64,000 bases of DNA from Diplosphaera chodatii (Eukaryota > Chlorophyta > Trebouxiophyceae > Prasiolales > Stichococcaceae), in the NCBI GenBank assembly GCA_032358165.1, contig JAALGY010000015.1:3100001-3164000 (forward strand), given 5' to 3'. Made by a program: the position numbers and the translations under genes. Positions 25,072 through 36,580 of this stretch are shown one piece after another. Below the pieces are notes generated by a model that had not been told where the DNA came from, did not search any database, and saw nothing but the letters and a program-made list of their open reading frames with translations. Numbering within the stretch: position 1 is the first letter of the stretch; each line of letters starts with the position of its first letter.

Positions 25072-25862
25072 CATGGATTCCTGAACAGACAAAAGAGCAG
25101 CAACAGCAGGAGCGGCAGGAACAGTCGTATCAGCAGCAGGTGCGCAGATGCGTGACACCGACGGCGAACAGGAGCAGGCAGATGCCTGCATGAGGGTGAT
25201 AGCAGCAGCAGCAGGCGTCCTTCTGCAGCCGTGATTGCAGCAGCACGGCAGCTTGGCTGCGACCAGCAAGCTCACCAGGCTGTCAGGCACCTCTCGTGCA
25301 CAGCTCAAATGAAGGAAGTCCAGGAAGTCAAAAACAAACTGTCCGTTGGCTCGAAACCAGGGATACGATCCAGTTGGACCACCAGTGTTTGCCCCGCTTG
25401 TTGATGGGCGGGCAACTGCGCTTGTGCTTTGCATGTTGCTGGCGCAATCTGGGCAGCTTGCAGTGCCCAGCGCCCTTACTTTTGCTCGTACATGTGGTGC
25501 ATGGCGTCGACGGCACAGGATGCTTTGCTTGACGCCATGCTTGGTGAGGAACGATGGGAACGATGTTCAATTTCGGCATGACATACGGTAGACAGCTCAC
25601 ATAAACCCACGTGCCAGCTTGAGCTGATCCCAGCTGGCCATCCAGAAATGCATGCTGCCGAACTCCCATGCACTGGCTGCGTACAGTGCTGATTCTGACG
25701 AGGAGCAATTGCGCGGTACGACACCGACAGATACGGCAGCTATCCACCACTTGAGAACGTTGTGGCCCAGCTAGGTTTTGCTGCATCAAGGTGACCACTT
25801 GCAGTCACATTGCAGTCCTGCAGCCTGCGCTGGCAGCGCCAGGCAGCAATGGTGGACTGTAA
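25072..25862. other. Intergenic region
   Basis: 791 bp between the Kir stop and the UPF0060 gene start, both plus strand. It should hold the Kir 3' UTR and the promoter of the next gene. CAG-rich at its left end; no exon or repeat recognised. Confidence 0.45.
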
Positions 25863-26681
25863 ATGAGCACATCAGCCCCTGTCACGCAGTCTATCGCGCC
25901 GTCACCCGATGCTGCCACAGATGGCGGCGATGGCAAGTTTCACTGGACGCCCGGCACCATCTGCCTGTCGCTCTTCCTATTCCTGGTCGCCGGCCTGCTG
26001 GAGATCGGCGGCGGCTGGCTCGTCTGGCAGACCATCAGGTGGGTCGAAAAGCATTGGCAGGTCAAAATGATTGACACTCTCCGGCCCCGTGCTTACGCCG
26101 CATCATGCTTGGCGCATGTCCCTGCTGGGCTTGCACACACGGCTGCGCCCTATATTCAGACACGGCAGGGGTGGGTGTCAAGCTGACCTGCAGCCTGTAC
26201 CGTTGAGTCGTCCTCGTCATATGCTGCAGGGAGCAGAAGGGCTGGTGGATGGCGGTGCTGGGGGCGCTCGTGCTCATAGCGTATGGCTTCGTGCCGACGG
26301 CGCAGCCCGTGGACAACTTCGGCCGCGTGTTCGCCGTGTACGGCGGCTTCTTCATCATCCTGTCCTACCTGTGGGGCTGGGCGGTGGACGGCGACCGCCC
26401 CGACACAGGTGTTTGGTAGCCGTGGCGCGTTTACTTTTGCATATGATGTCGGCTGCTTTCTGGCTGGGTCTGATGCCCCGACCGTGTGGTACCCCTCCCA
26501 TTGCCACCACCTAAGTAGATCACATGCGCGGTCAAATGAGCAGCTTCCTTACCAGATAACTCGGTGGGATGCTCGGGTGCCGAAACTGCTGACCCTGAGG
26601 CATGCTGTGCCTGCAGGTGACTGGATTGGCAGCGGCATCGCGCTGGCTGGCGTGGCCATCGCGTGGTTCTGGCGGCGGTGA
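25863..26681 (+). CDS. UPF0060/YnfA-type small membrane protein
   Basis: Three exons in phase: 25863-26038, 26230-26408, 26617-26681; 139 residues, start at the first ATG. After ~28 polar residues come four predicted membrane helices. Family hallmarks are present: LLEIGGGWLVWQTIR (bacterial members: AEIGGcYLvW.W.R), GRVFAVYGGFFI (GRvyAaYGGvyi), WGWAVDGDRPD (W.wvVDG.rP) and DWIGSGIALAGVAI. UPF0060/YnfA is a mainly bacterial family related in fold to the small multidrug resistance superfamily; E. coli YnfA has been linked to drug efflux. The function in algae is unknown. The length fits the family (~110) plus an N-terminal extension. Introns show that the gene is fully nuclear. The call is strong; transport activity is inferred from relatives. 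Confidence 0.88.
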
Positions 26682-27580
26682 TTGGGTTCGCAGCACCAGT
26701 GTGGTCACTGTGGCATGCAAGCTTGCTCCGGCCTTATAGCCACCGCTAGTGCAGACATGCTACAGCAGGATAAAGTACCCGATGCAAATTGCATAATGCA
26801 TGGGCTGAGCAGCATTGACATGAAGCCTAGTGCAAGGCCACACGGTGCATTTGCAGCGGGTATGTACATTAGCAAGTTGTGGTTTGGGTGCTGAGGGTCT
26901 CAGTAGGGAGGCTTGGTACACTGCGGCTTGACAGTCGTCATCTTGCACATTGTGTCAGAGCACATATGTGGATTGTGCTGCTTCCCTTGATGTATGTGAC
27001 CTACGTATGAATGCGATGAGCTCCACGCTCATCGCTTCAAGGTACTGTGCCCTACGCCTGCTGATGAGCCGTGAAGGCCTCGGCAGTACAATCAGACATG
27101 ACGTGTCTTCATCTCTGCAACCCCCAGCTGACGACCGGACTGATCGCTGGCACTGACTTCCTCGCACCAGCAGTCAAAACTCAATAGCAGCCGTTTCATG
27201 CGCCCAAACACAGGCGTAGTACTGTCGATACCTGCAGCTTGCCCTTTGCCACTCTGTATCACGGCGTTCAACTGTGTTTGTCAAGAGTGAAAGGCTGTCG
27301 TGCACAGGCTAACACTGCAGCCCGATCTTCTTGTGCCAAAGGGCAGTAGTGGTGGCTGTGTGGGAGGAGTGATCGACCTGCTGTCATCCGGTAGTCTCTG
27401 CACCCCGGTAGTTTCGTTGCGGTGGTTTCGTTGTCAGCTTGCTCTCAGGGAGTTTGGCAATCGTCAGCAACGATGTGCAGCGGGCGCTGCACATGAGCTG
27501 CCTGGGCAGTGCTGGCCCTATGGTAGCTCGCTGAATTTCACCAGATATGGGATCGTGCACTTCGAAGCCAGCAACAAAGG
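26682..27580. other. Intergenic region
   Basis: 899 bp between the UPF0060 gene and the GAF-PAS kinase start. No exon with good splice sites or known domain seen. It should contain the kinase promoter. Confidence 0.45.
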
Positions 27581-30500
27581 ATGATCAGGTGTGCAGCATG
27601 TAGGTGTGCGCCATTACTCTCGATTGACTGCCTGGCATGGCCTGGGGAGACTACTTTGCATCGCCAGCAAGTGACAGGCGGTACTCGATACAGCGTGGTC
27701 GGTCGTCTGCAGGTGCCACCGCCTGTAGTCCAGGAAAAGCAGCAGCTGCCAGCAAATGGCAGCAGCGCCGCAGATCTTGCCCCTGCCGCCGCCACAGCCG
27801 CGCCGGCGACACAAGAGCAGACAGAACAGCCAAAGGATCGGGAGCTCGAGGCGAAGCCAGATGAGAGGGTTGTGGACCTGGCCGTTGTGCGGGATGGTGA
27901 GCTTCAGCTGGGAGGTTTTTGCGCTGCGGAGGTGTCACGAGGCGGCATTGACAGCGTTTCCTAAACAGCATCTGGCCTGCGTCCCACGGGATCACTGGGG
28001 AGCAAAAAGCTGAGAGGTGTGTGGTCATTATTCACTCTGAGCTGGGCATTGTGCTCGTAGGTGTCGCCATCCTGCAGAACTCGGTCGGCAAGACCAATTT
28101 CAAGGGGCTCGCCGACTTTGAGGACGCCGAGCGACAGGAGGCCAACAAGAGGTGAGACAACTGCACATAAGCAAGCAAAGTGCAAAACGCAATCAGCATG
28201 GGATCCGGAACTGCTCAGGGAACTGGCGCACCTGTTCTGTTGCTCGCAAGCACCCTGCTCTGCTGCACCGGCTCATTTCTTCAGAAAGGAGGTGCCGGTC
28301 TGGGCCGCCAAAGTCGGGTTGCTCACAGCTGATCGTGTGGTGTGCTGTGCCGCAGCATCCTGGCGTGCTTCGGCTGCAACCCGCAGCAGGGCAACACGGA
28401 GCACCGCTTCGACAACATCACAAACCTGCTGGCCGGCATCTTCTCCATGTGCGCCCAGTGATGTCAACCCATGTTCTCACACCTGGCCTGCGTGCCCACG
28501 TTCCCACAGTTCCAGGCTGGCGTTTACAGCAACAGTGTTGCGTCTGCACTTGCAGGCCAGTTGCGCTGGTCGTGTTCCTGGACTCGGCATTCGCGTACAT
28601 CAGAGCCGGCGTCGGCATGAGCCAGGTGCTGATGCTGCCGCACAGGTGCCAGGGAGTGACTTGACCGCCATGTGCAGCAGTATACATGTGGGCTGTGTCA
28701 CTGCCCGCAACTCTGCTGTGGCACACACCCTGTGCTCTCAGCGTCAGCACCCCTTTCCGCCAGGCGGAGGGCGCCACATCGCGGGGCCTCTCCTTCTGCA
28801 CCTGGACGCTGGTGACGCTGAAGCCGGAGGTGCAGGTCATCACCGACACCCTGCGCGACGGCAGGTGCGGTCCTGGACCAGCAGGGTTTTAGGGTTTGCT
28901 GCCCTCCTTGACTCCGTCCTGTCAATGAGGGCACGGAAGCACGCGGCCACAGGCATGGGGGCGATCCGGCTGCAGTGTGCCTGAAATCAGCAATGCGCCC
29001 AAAAAAAATCGCCTCATACATGAGTGGAGGTGGATCAGTCCTGTCGTGCAATCACTGGCTCCCGTCTGCCATCCCGGCATCCAAAAACGGGACCATGCAC
29101 CATTTCACGCGATCTGACGGACCCGCTTGTGTCACCATCGCATGGCAGGTTCAAGACGCACCCATATGTGGTGGGGCTCCCGCACCTTCGCTTCTACGCT
29201 GGCGCGCCACTCATCTCCAGCCGCGGCCACCGCCTCGGCAGCCTGTGAGCAGCGCTTGCAAGACAGCATGCTGCGTGCAGACAACGTGTGCTGCATGGGC
29301 TGTCTCTGCCGGGCATTGCTACTGCAACAGTGCGCCCACTGTCACCTGTGTGCGCCGGCCGGTGCAGAGCCTCAAACCCTGAACACCAACCCTGTACCAG
29401 CGAGGGTTGGAGCGTGCAGTCTCCAGCGCCGCTCACGATGCTGCCGCGCATCCTGGCAGGTGCCTGTGCGACTACACGCCGCGCACCTTCGACGCGGAGT
29501 GCTGCAACATCCTGTGCAACTTTGCGGAGATTGTGGTGCGGGACGCTGAGCGGTACGCCGCCGAGGAGGGCATCGCGCACATCGACCCCCTCGGCTCCGG
29601 CCTGTCTGCAGGTGAGCATGCCTGCGACGTCTCGTTGGGCGACATGAGAGGGGTCGGATGAACCACTTGTGATGACCAGTGTGCATTTCGTGGCTGGCCT
29701 CGCGCCCGCCTGTACACCCTGCGGCCAGGGCTTGCATGCTGCATGTCACCTCGGCTGTTGCCTCCGACATCGGCCTGTGTCATTGTGCCGGCCCTGCATC
29801 ATGTTGACATCTCTGGCAGGACCAGGTGCCACCTGCTGAGCTCATTCACCGAAGAGCTATGCGGCTCGCCTGCCAATGCAGGCGTGCCTGTGAGGGAACT
29901 GGGCGGCGGCGACGCGATGACGACCGTGGCGCTGGTGAAGACACGGGAGGCGGGGTGGCCGCTGCTGTTCGTCAGCGAGGGCTTCGCGGACGCAACAGGT
30001 GCTTGGCGTGGCGTTGCATTGCATTGCATTGTGTTTGCATGCACGCCCCACCCTGCAGCAAGCTGTCGATTCTGCTGACTGCAACACCTGTCACTCGCTG
30101 CCCTGCCTGCCCAGACGGCACCATGTATCAGCCGCTGTGTGAGCGTCTGCCCGGTACACAGCATCTGACTTGCTGTGCTAGCCTGGCACGCGACGATGTG
30201 GCTTGCCTGTTGCCACAGGCATCGGGCAGGATGCCACCGGCAGGGGCTTCTGGGAGCTCTTCTGGGAGCCCGGCAGCAGCCAGAGCAGCGGCGCGCATGG
30301 CGGCGAGGGGTTTGGGGAACGGGTGCAGCACGGCGCCAGCTTCATAGTGGAGGTGGCCGGCGGGCGCATCGCCTCCGACTCCACCTGCCTGGTCCGCTTC
30401 AGGTGGGCGACGGAACAGGGGGGGACACACCATATGTGCAGGAGTGTCGGCTTGTAGGGAAACGACACGATCAGGCCAGGCACCGCATGGTCGCTTGCGC

Positions 30501-33500
30501 CGGATGCCTGCTAACAGCCAGCAGCAGCGGGCCATGACGTGCGTCATCATCAGCTGCCACACGTTCCGAGCAACACCTGCATACGCACCACAGCAGCTTC
30601 TGACTCACGACCATGCACCTCAAGCAACGAGTCGCAGTGCCTACACGCACGCCGCACGAGCTTCATGCTGCAATTTGCGCATGTTTCCTGCAGGCCGGCT
30701 GCCCTGGAGGCCCTGGACCACAACCAGGTGCACGTGAACATCAACATCCCGGGGCCGGTGCGCAAGGCGGTGGACCAGGACCCCGCCGCCTACTACTTTG
30801 CCACCGTGCAGCGGGTGCGATTTGGGGTTTCGAATTGCCTCCATTCCGATTTGTGAATCTCAAGTGCGCAGGGCGGTGGACCAGGACCCGGTCGTCTACT
30901 ACTTCGCCACCGTGCAGCGGGTGCTGCGCCACAGTGTCCAAAAACAAGGACACCGGATGTTCGTCCAGCATCATGACTTCGCTGCTGCTGCCTGCCAGAC
31001 ACTGTGAATCTGGGCCAAAAGCATGAGCGGCATGTGCATCCGCCACGTCTTGCACACATGCCTCCACAACGGGTGGTAGAAACTACAAACTGACAGCGCG
31101 AACTTAGTTAGTACCAGCGCCCATGCCTCAATTGGCGCCCCTGCTGAGCTGCCGGAAGCCGTCTCCACACAGGTCAGCCGGGGCAGCGGCGGCAGCGTGG
31201 GCAGCCTCGCGGCGCACGACCCGCAGCAGGACGTGCCGTTCGATGACGTGCGGCTGGGCGGCCTGCTGGGCAAGGGCAGCTTCGGCAGCGTGTTCATCGG
31301 GCTGGCGGCCGGCACCCCCTGCGCCGTGAAGGTGAGGGTTTTGCGGCTCAGGGCTACAGCCTAGGGTTTAGAGCAGCTTCGGCAGCGTGTTCATCGGGCT
31401 GGCGGCTGGGACGCCCTGCGCCGTGAAGGTGGGGCCTCAGAGCCCATGTTCCAGTGCAGCATTGGCAGCACGCTCATGAGACTGGGGGTGGGGCAGGCTC
31501 TCTTGCAATGCTCACACTGCAGGTTGCCAAGCAAGTGGAGCCTCCTGCATGGTCAGGCGCTGCTGAGAGCCCCAGAGATGCCAGGGCCGAGCACTTTGGG
31601 CATCGGTTAGTATGTTTGCTAGCAATGTCCTTGTCCATCATTTTGCTGCTTCCCCGCAGGTCATCGAGCACAGGAGCCAGCCGGACAAGGACGCGAGCTC
31701 AGCAAAAGAAGAGCTGGAGGCGACGCTTGGCATGGAGCTGGACCACCCCCACATCGTGCGCACCCTGAAGTTCGCCACACGGCAGCGGGCTGGCGCGGTG
31801 AGTTTAGCGCTCATGATACTTAGCACTGTGGCATTGTTTGAATGGAGCCGGACCACCCCCACATCGTGCGCACCCTGGAATTCGCCACACGGCAGCGGGC
31901 CGCCGTGGTGAGTGCAGTGTTCCAAGGTGCCTTGTCTTGGCCATGATGATACAGAGCTAGGCCGCCCGCTCCTCGTGCGCACCCTGTACTCCGTCACCCG
32001 GCAGCGGGCCGCCATGGTGAATGCAGGGTTTCAGCTGCACTCTGTCCATGAGGTGGCCACCCGTGCTCGGACCCAAGGGTGCTTCACCCGACTGTTGAAC
32101 AGGCAGTATGTGGCCCGTCATGCTCTGCGCCAACACATCCTTTGCCGGAGGGTCTCCACCAGTGCTGCAGCATCCTGACACTCCCCTCGTCACGGCCGCC
32201 TGTGCCTGCACGCAGGCAGCCATGGTGCGCCTCGGCCCTGGCAGCGCCGCCGGCGGCCGCCCGAACTCCGCCTTGCAGCCGCCCACGCCGATCGGCAGCG
32301 GCGCCGGGCACAGCGCCCTCAGCGTCGGCGGCGGCGGCGGCTCACGCTTCAGCGTCGAGATGGGCGAGCCCCGCAACAAGGGGCGCATGGAGACCTGGAT
32401 CGTGCTGGAGCTGTGCGACCTGGGCTCCTTGCAGGTCTGCCCCCTGGGCTGATTCTAAGACAGTCTCCATCTGGACTTCAGCTGCCATCCGGCGGTCGAT
32501 GGTGCCATGAGCTGCACTGAACCCGAAACTGCCTCTCTACAGCAGCACCAGCTGGAAGGTGCCGATCTTGCGTAGCAGTGCGACCCTCTGACCTTTAGAT
32601 TCTTACATGTGCTTGTTGGTGGCGGCAGGCGGCCATCGACGAGGGCTGCTTCCGGCAGAGCGGCAACATCTTCGAGGGCGCCCCCGACGTGGCGCGCATC
32701 TTGGAGATTGCCGTGCAGATCGCGTCCGCCATGGACTACCTGCATGCAAAGGTGCGCATGCCAAGCGCAAGCTGCAGGCTGCGGTCAGCTATGGTGTTGC
32801 TGATTGAAAGCCTGTGAGGGTTACAGCTCTCAGCAGGAACTTCACTCTCATCTTGTTAGGTGGTGCCAAGGGAGCAGATCCCCAGGCCCCCAGTACCCGT
32901 GGCTGCTGTCTAGCAGGTGCATCGGCTGACACGTGTGCAGCGTGACGATGGACCGGGTGTGCGCCTGCAGGGGCTGCTGCACTCGGACTTGACTGCCAAC
33001 AACATCCTGCTGCAGAGCGTCGGCGGGCCGCCGCTGGACCTCACTGGCGCCTTTGAGGTATGTCGGAGAGTTGTCGGAGCGCTGCACTGCACAATCAGGC
33101 CGCCCTGCTGCAGCACTTGCTGAAATAGCCCTGCGCGTCTCCCGATTGGCAGGGTGGCAGGCACACCAGCCAGGGCTGAGCTGCACGCTTGCACTACACC
33201 TTCACGCAGAGCCGACCATGCCTTGCTACATTTGCCCACGATGTCCGACACCAAAACATGAGCGACTCATAAGTTATGTTTCAAATGCAGGCTGCTGAGC
33301 TGGAGCTGACATCAGCAGGAGACGGTGACGAGCCATCTGCGCCATTTGTTGCCAAGGTGCGCTGCTCCAGGGAGAACAGGCAGCTCTGTTGCCGTCTGTG
33401 ATGAGGCCGCCGAAAATTGTCAGCAAAGGGGCATGTGCAGACCTATCTGCCACCGGCCACCAGAGCTGCTGCTCCTGGGTGCAGGTGTCAGACTTCGGGC

Positions 33501-34270
33501 TCAGTCGCGCCGCCGCAACCGAGTCTGCCATGTCCACAAACACCATTGGCACGGTGCGCTTTGGGTACCCTTCTCAAGCTCCGGCATCCCCTTCGACCTA
33601 CACACACGAGTTCCCTGCTGGTGGGGCGCAGCATCCTGCTGACGCATCAGGCGTGCTGCCTCTGCAGGTGACGCACATGCCGCCAGAGCTGCTGCGGGAC
33701 GGGCAGCTGTCCAAGGCGGTCGATGTGTATGCCTTTGGCGTGCTGCTGTGGGAGATGTGGGTCGTTCACATCCTACCCCGACCTGACACTGCTGTATGAC
33801 TGGGGATCTGAGCCCGCATGCCTTCACAGCAGCTGTCCTGCCTGTATTGTGCAGAAACCCATCTGGTGTGAGAATGCTCGGCTGCAGTGCTTGCTGATAT
33901 TCCTGCGACCTGTGTCCGCAGGTATGTCGGGGAGCGGCCCTGGGCTGGCATGCGGCCGGTGACCATCATCCTGAAGAAGACACAGGTGACTGTAGACATC
34001 TGATGTTGGGTCAGCTTGAGATAAGATATCATATTACTTGCGGATTGTGTTGAACGCGTGCAAGCTTGCATGCATGCACTGCATCGTCATGGCGCTGCAT
34101 CACATGAGGTGTTGCGCAAGCCTCCTGCAACTACACCCTGCAGCCAGGACGATGACGAGGACGAGCTGGCTGACATCTATCGGGTGGCCGTGGAGGGCGC
34201 GCAGCAGAACAAGGAGCCCGAGGCCGCGCGCTCCGCAGACCTGTCCCCCCTGGTGCGCCGGCTGGTTTAG
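27581..34270 (+). CDS. GAF-PAS-protein kinase, with shortened kinase C-lobe
   Basis: Twenty exons, all in phase, 825 residues: 27581-27896, 28061-28151, 28356-28448, 28556-28625, 28764-28864, 29149-29244, 29460-29611, 29882-29998, 30219-30402, 30694-30814, 31173-31331, 31660-31797, 32216-32434, 32629-32751, 32971-33057, 33291-33356, 33485-33553, 33668-33756, 33922-33985, 34148-34270. A GAF domain (~150-310: ALVVFLDSAF, LRFYAGAPLISSRGHRLGSL, DYTPRTFD) is followed by a PAS-like region (~350-445: WPLLFVSEGFADATG) and a kinase domain (from ~470): P-loop GKGSFGSVF, CAVK, hinge ETWIVLELCD, catalytic loop HSDLTANN, DFG, PPE and FGVLLWEM. HRD is HSD, so it is a non-RD kinase. After ERPWAGMRP the rest of the C-lobe (helices G-I) is missing and replaced by an acidic tail. 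A cytosolic signalling kinase responding to a small ligand, light or redox is plausible. Confidence 0.85.
30863..32030 (+). repeat. Cluster of partial exon copies in kinase-gene introns
   Basis: Four intronic stretches repeat the 3' end of the preceding exon together with its splice donor. 30863-30926 copies ~30760-30820 (AVDQDP..YYFATVQR). 31372-31434 copies ~31276-31336 (SFGSVFIGLAAG). 31841-31914 copies ~31733-31803 (DHPHIVRTL). 31958-32024 is a second, more decayed copy of the same. Each ends in a GTGxxx donor like the original. Lengths are not multiples of three relative to the main frame, so simple inclusion would usually break the protein. Confidence 0.8.
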
Positions 34271-36214
34271 GGTTTGGTGATGCGAAGGGTCCACACCTGC
34301 TGCCTGCTGTGGGTAGGCACTTCTGAGGATGAGCACAACCTGCCCTGCCATTGACTCAGATCCCTTGTTCAATTCTATTGACTCGCACGGCAACTTCCGC
34401 TCCAGCGCGGGGTGGCTGTAAGGTCGCGAAAGGAGCATCTGGCGGGGCTTAGCACACATGCACCATTTCTACTTCAGGGTGCATCCAACGATGGTGATGT
34501 GGAGCCCCTGGCGACTGGAGAGCCACGGCCGGTGCTGACGCCGGCGGACCTGCCGACCGCGACAGAGCTGCCCAGCGCCTCCGACGCCTCCTCCACAGAC
34601 GTATCAGACAGCGATGCGGACGGCGGCAGCGGCGGCGGTGGCACAGAGCCGGGCAGCGGCAGCGGCACAGAGTCTGGCAGCGGCGAGGCGCCCAAGCCAC
34701 CTCCCGAGCCGCAGTGCGTCTGCAGCACCACCCTCAGCAGCTACCTGCCAGCTTGCAGCAGTCGCAGCTCAGCAGATCCTCTGTACAACGCAACCTTGAT
34801 ACTCAATGCAGTTAGCTGAACAGTTTACACTCTGACTGCAGGTCGGGCGCCAGTGAGCGTGGTCGCGGCGATGGCACCAGTGGTGGCGGCAGCGGCCAGG
34901 GCAGCAGTGGTGACAGCAGCGGCGGGGGCGGCTCCCCACTGGAGGCGGTTGCCTCGCCACTGGCAGCGGTGGCGGACTCGGCGGTCACACAGGTGACTGT
35001 GCACCTGCAGCCGTGTTTTCGTGATGAGTATCGGACATGTAGCAACTGTCAGACAGTGCTGTTCTTGGCGGGAGTCATGCGGCAGGTCCCCAGAGTAGAC
35101 TGAACCGTGCGGCCAGCAGCAAAAAGGCGCAGTCTGTTTGTATTCCAATCGCTTTGCTCATCGAAAGACGATATAGACCGACAGACAGCCACCTACCACT
35201 GCAGGTCATGAACACGGCAGTGGCGCCTGAGGTTGACACCGCCTCTGCATCGGTTGGGGAGCTCATTGCCGGTGTTGCGGGCATTGTCGCTACAGGGGTT
35301 GTGGCCTGGTCGCTGGCCACTTTGAAGGACACAGGTGCAAACTTGTGGCTACATCGCCAGAGCAGCACATGCTGCTCTGATGCATTTGAGCTCAGAAGTT
35401 GCAGCCCATACATTGCAATCTGTTTGGGTCACCATCAACAGCATCTTCTGCCAGCGATGGTCCTCACCTGTAGGTTCTGTGGGGCAGCCATGGCATCAGG
35501 ATTCTCAGTATGTATGCAGGCTGCGGGCTGCCGCCGGGTCCCAACGGCCTGCTGGGCGGCCTGGAGGGCGTGTCCTACCTGGCGGTGGTCGGCCTTGCCG
35601 CCTGGCGCCTGTCAGCCCGCCTGCGAGGCAGCAGGTGGGCTCACACTGTTTGCTTCGTGCACCGCAGGGGTCATGAACTATTGGAGGGCATTCACCACTG
35701 GTTCATTGGGTTGACCATGTATCCCAGCACGGCTCTGCAGCCTCGTGCGCTGCTGCATGTTGTGGCTGGCCGCACACTGCATGCCGTGTCACAAGCGCAT
35801 GTGAAGCAACAGTGCCACGGTGCCGAGAAGCTGACTTGAGTCTGGGCTGCTTGCAGCGGTGGCAGCGCCCCAACTGCGGGGCCAGGGCTGCTGCTGGGCC
35901 TGGCAGAGGGCGGCTCCTACGCTGCAATCGGCCTGGGCCTTGCCGTGCTCGCGCTGCAGGTGGGCTGCCCACAGATCAGCGCCGTTGCACATGCAGTACC
36001 TGGGTGTCCGATGCTATACTGCACAGCGGCTGCCGTGTGCGCAGGCAGGCCCTGCATAACACTCAACCAAACTCTGTGGCACGTGCTAGGACCTGATGCC
36101 TCTGGGTCTGCTGGGCAGGTGTCAGAGCGGGGCTTTGTCCCGTCGGCGCTGCCGGACTCCCGGTGCTACGGGGAGGGCAGCGGCCCCGCCGCTCAGGTGT
36201 CGCCCCGCTCCTGA
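34271..36214 (+). CDS. Small multi-span membrane protein with Ser/Gly/Asp-rich upstream exons; possibly 3' part of the kinase gene
   Basis: Confident exons: 35205-35334, 35520-35634, 35857-35959, 36119-36214, in phase to a stop. They encode about 147 residues with three predicted membrane helices: GELIAGVAGIVATGVVAW, then after CGLPPGPNG the segment GVSYLAVVGLAAW, then GGSYAAIGLGLAVLALQ, ending VSERGFVPSALPDSRCYG. The 'G-L-x-E-G-x-S-Y' pattern occurs twice, which suggests an internal repeat. The protein resembles plastid or thylakoid membrane proteins of unknown function, but I cannot name the family. Upstream exons 34478-~34783 and 34842-34991 encode an acidic Ser/Gly-rich stretch in the same phase. 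No good ATG precedes them; the first in-frame ATG is at 35208. A GT at 34265 (inside the kinase stop, GTTTAG) would join the kinase to these exons in phase, so one fused gene is possible. Confidence 0.55.
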
Positions 36215-36580
36215 CCCCACTGCTAGGTACCCGCCTCCAGCCGGCCCCACCTGTGCAGCCACCTCCCACATACACCCAAAGCACTTGAATTATGCCTTTG
36301 CAGCGGAGCTGTGGTTCGTTTGCCTTACTTAGTGTGCAAAGCCCCCTCTGCGCCAGACTGACCCCGGTAATGTTGACAACGGTAATTCTGACAGCATCAC
36401 CGCAGTTTCTTGACATCATGCTGCCTGCCATGGGTGCAGGGGTCAGGAGCGGGGCGGCCAGGGGCCCTGCGCAGCGTCAGCTCCGCCGGCCTGAGGCTGC
36501 CGCCGCTGCGGCCGCTGTCTGCAGCCTCTTGGCTGCAGCCGCCGCCGCCGCCGCCGCCGCCGTCGCTGGTCCCGGTGGCC
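36215..36580. other. Intergenic region
   Basis: 366 bp between the membrane-protein stop and the first in-frame ATG of the next gene. Open plus-strand frame continues upstream of that ATG (from ~36410), but without an ATG start in frame. Nothing else recognised. Confidence 0.4.
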
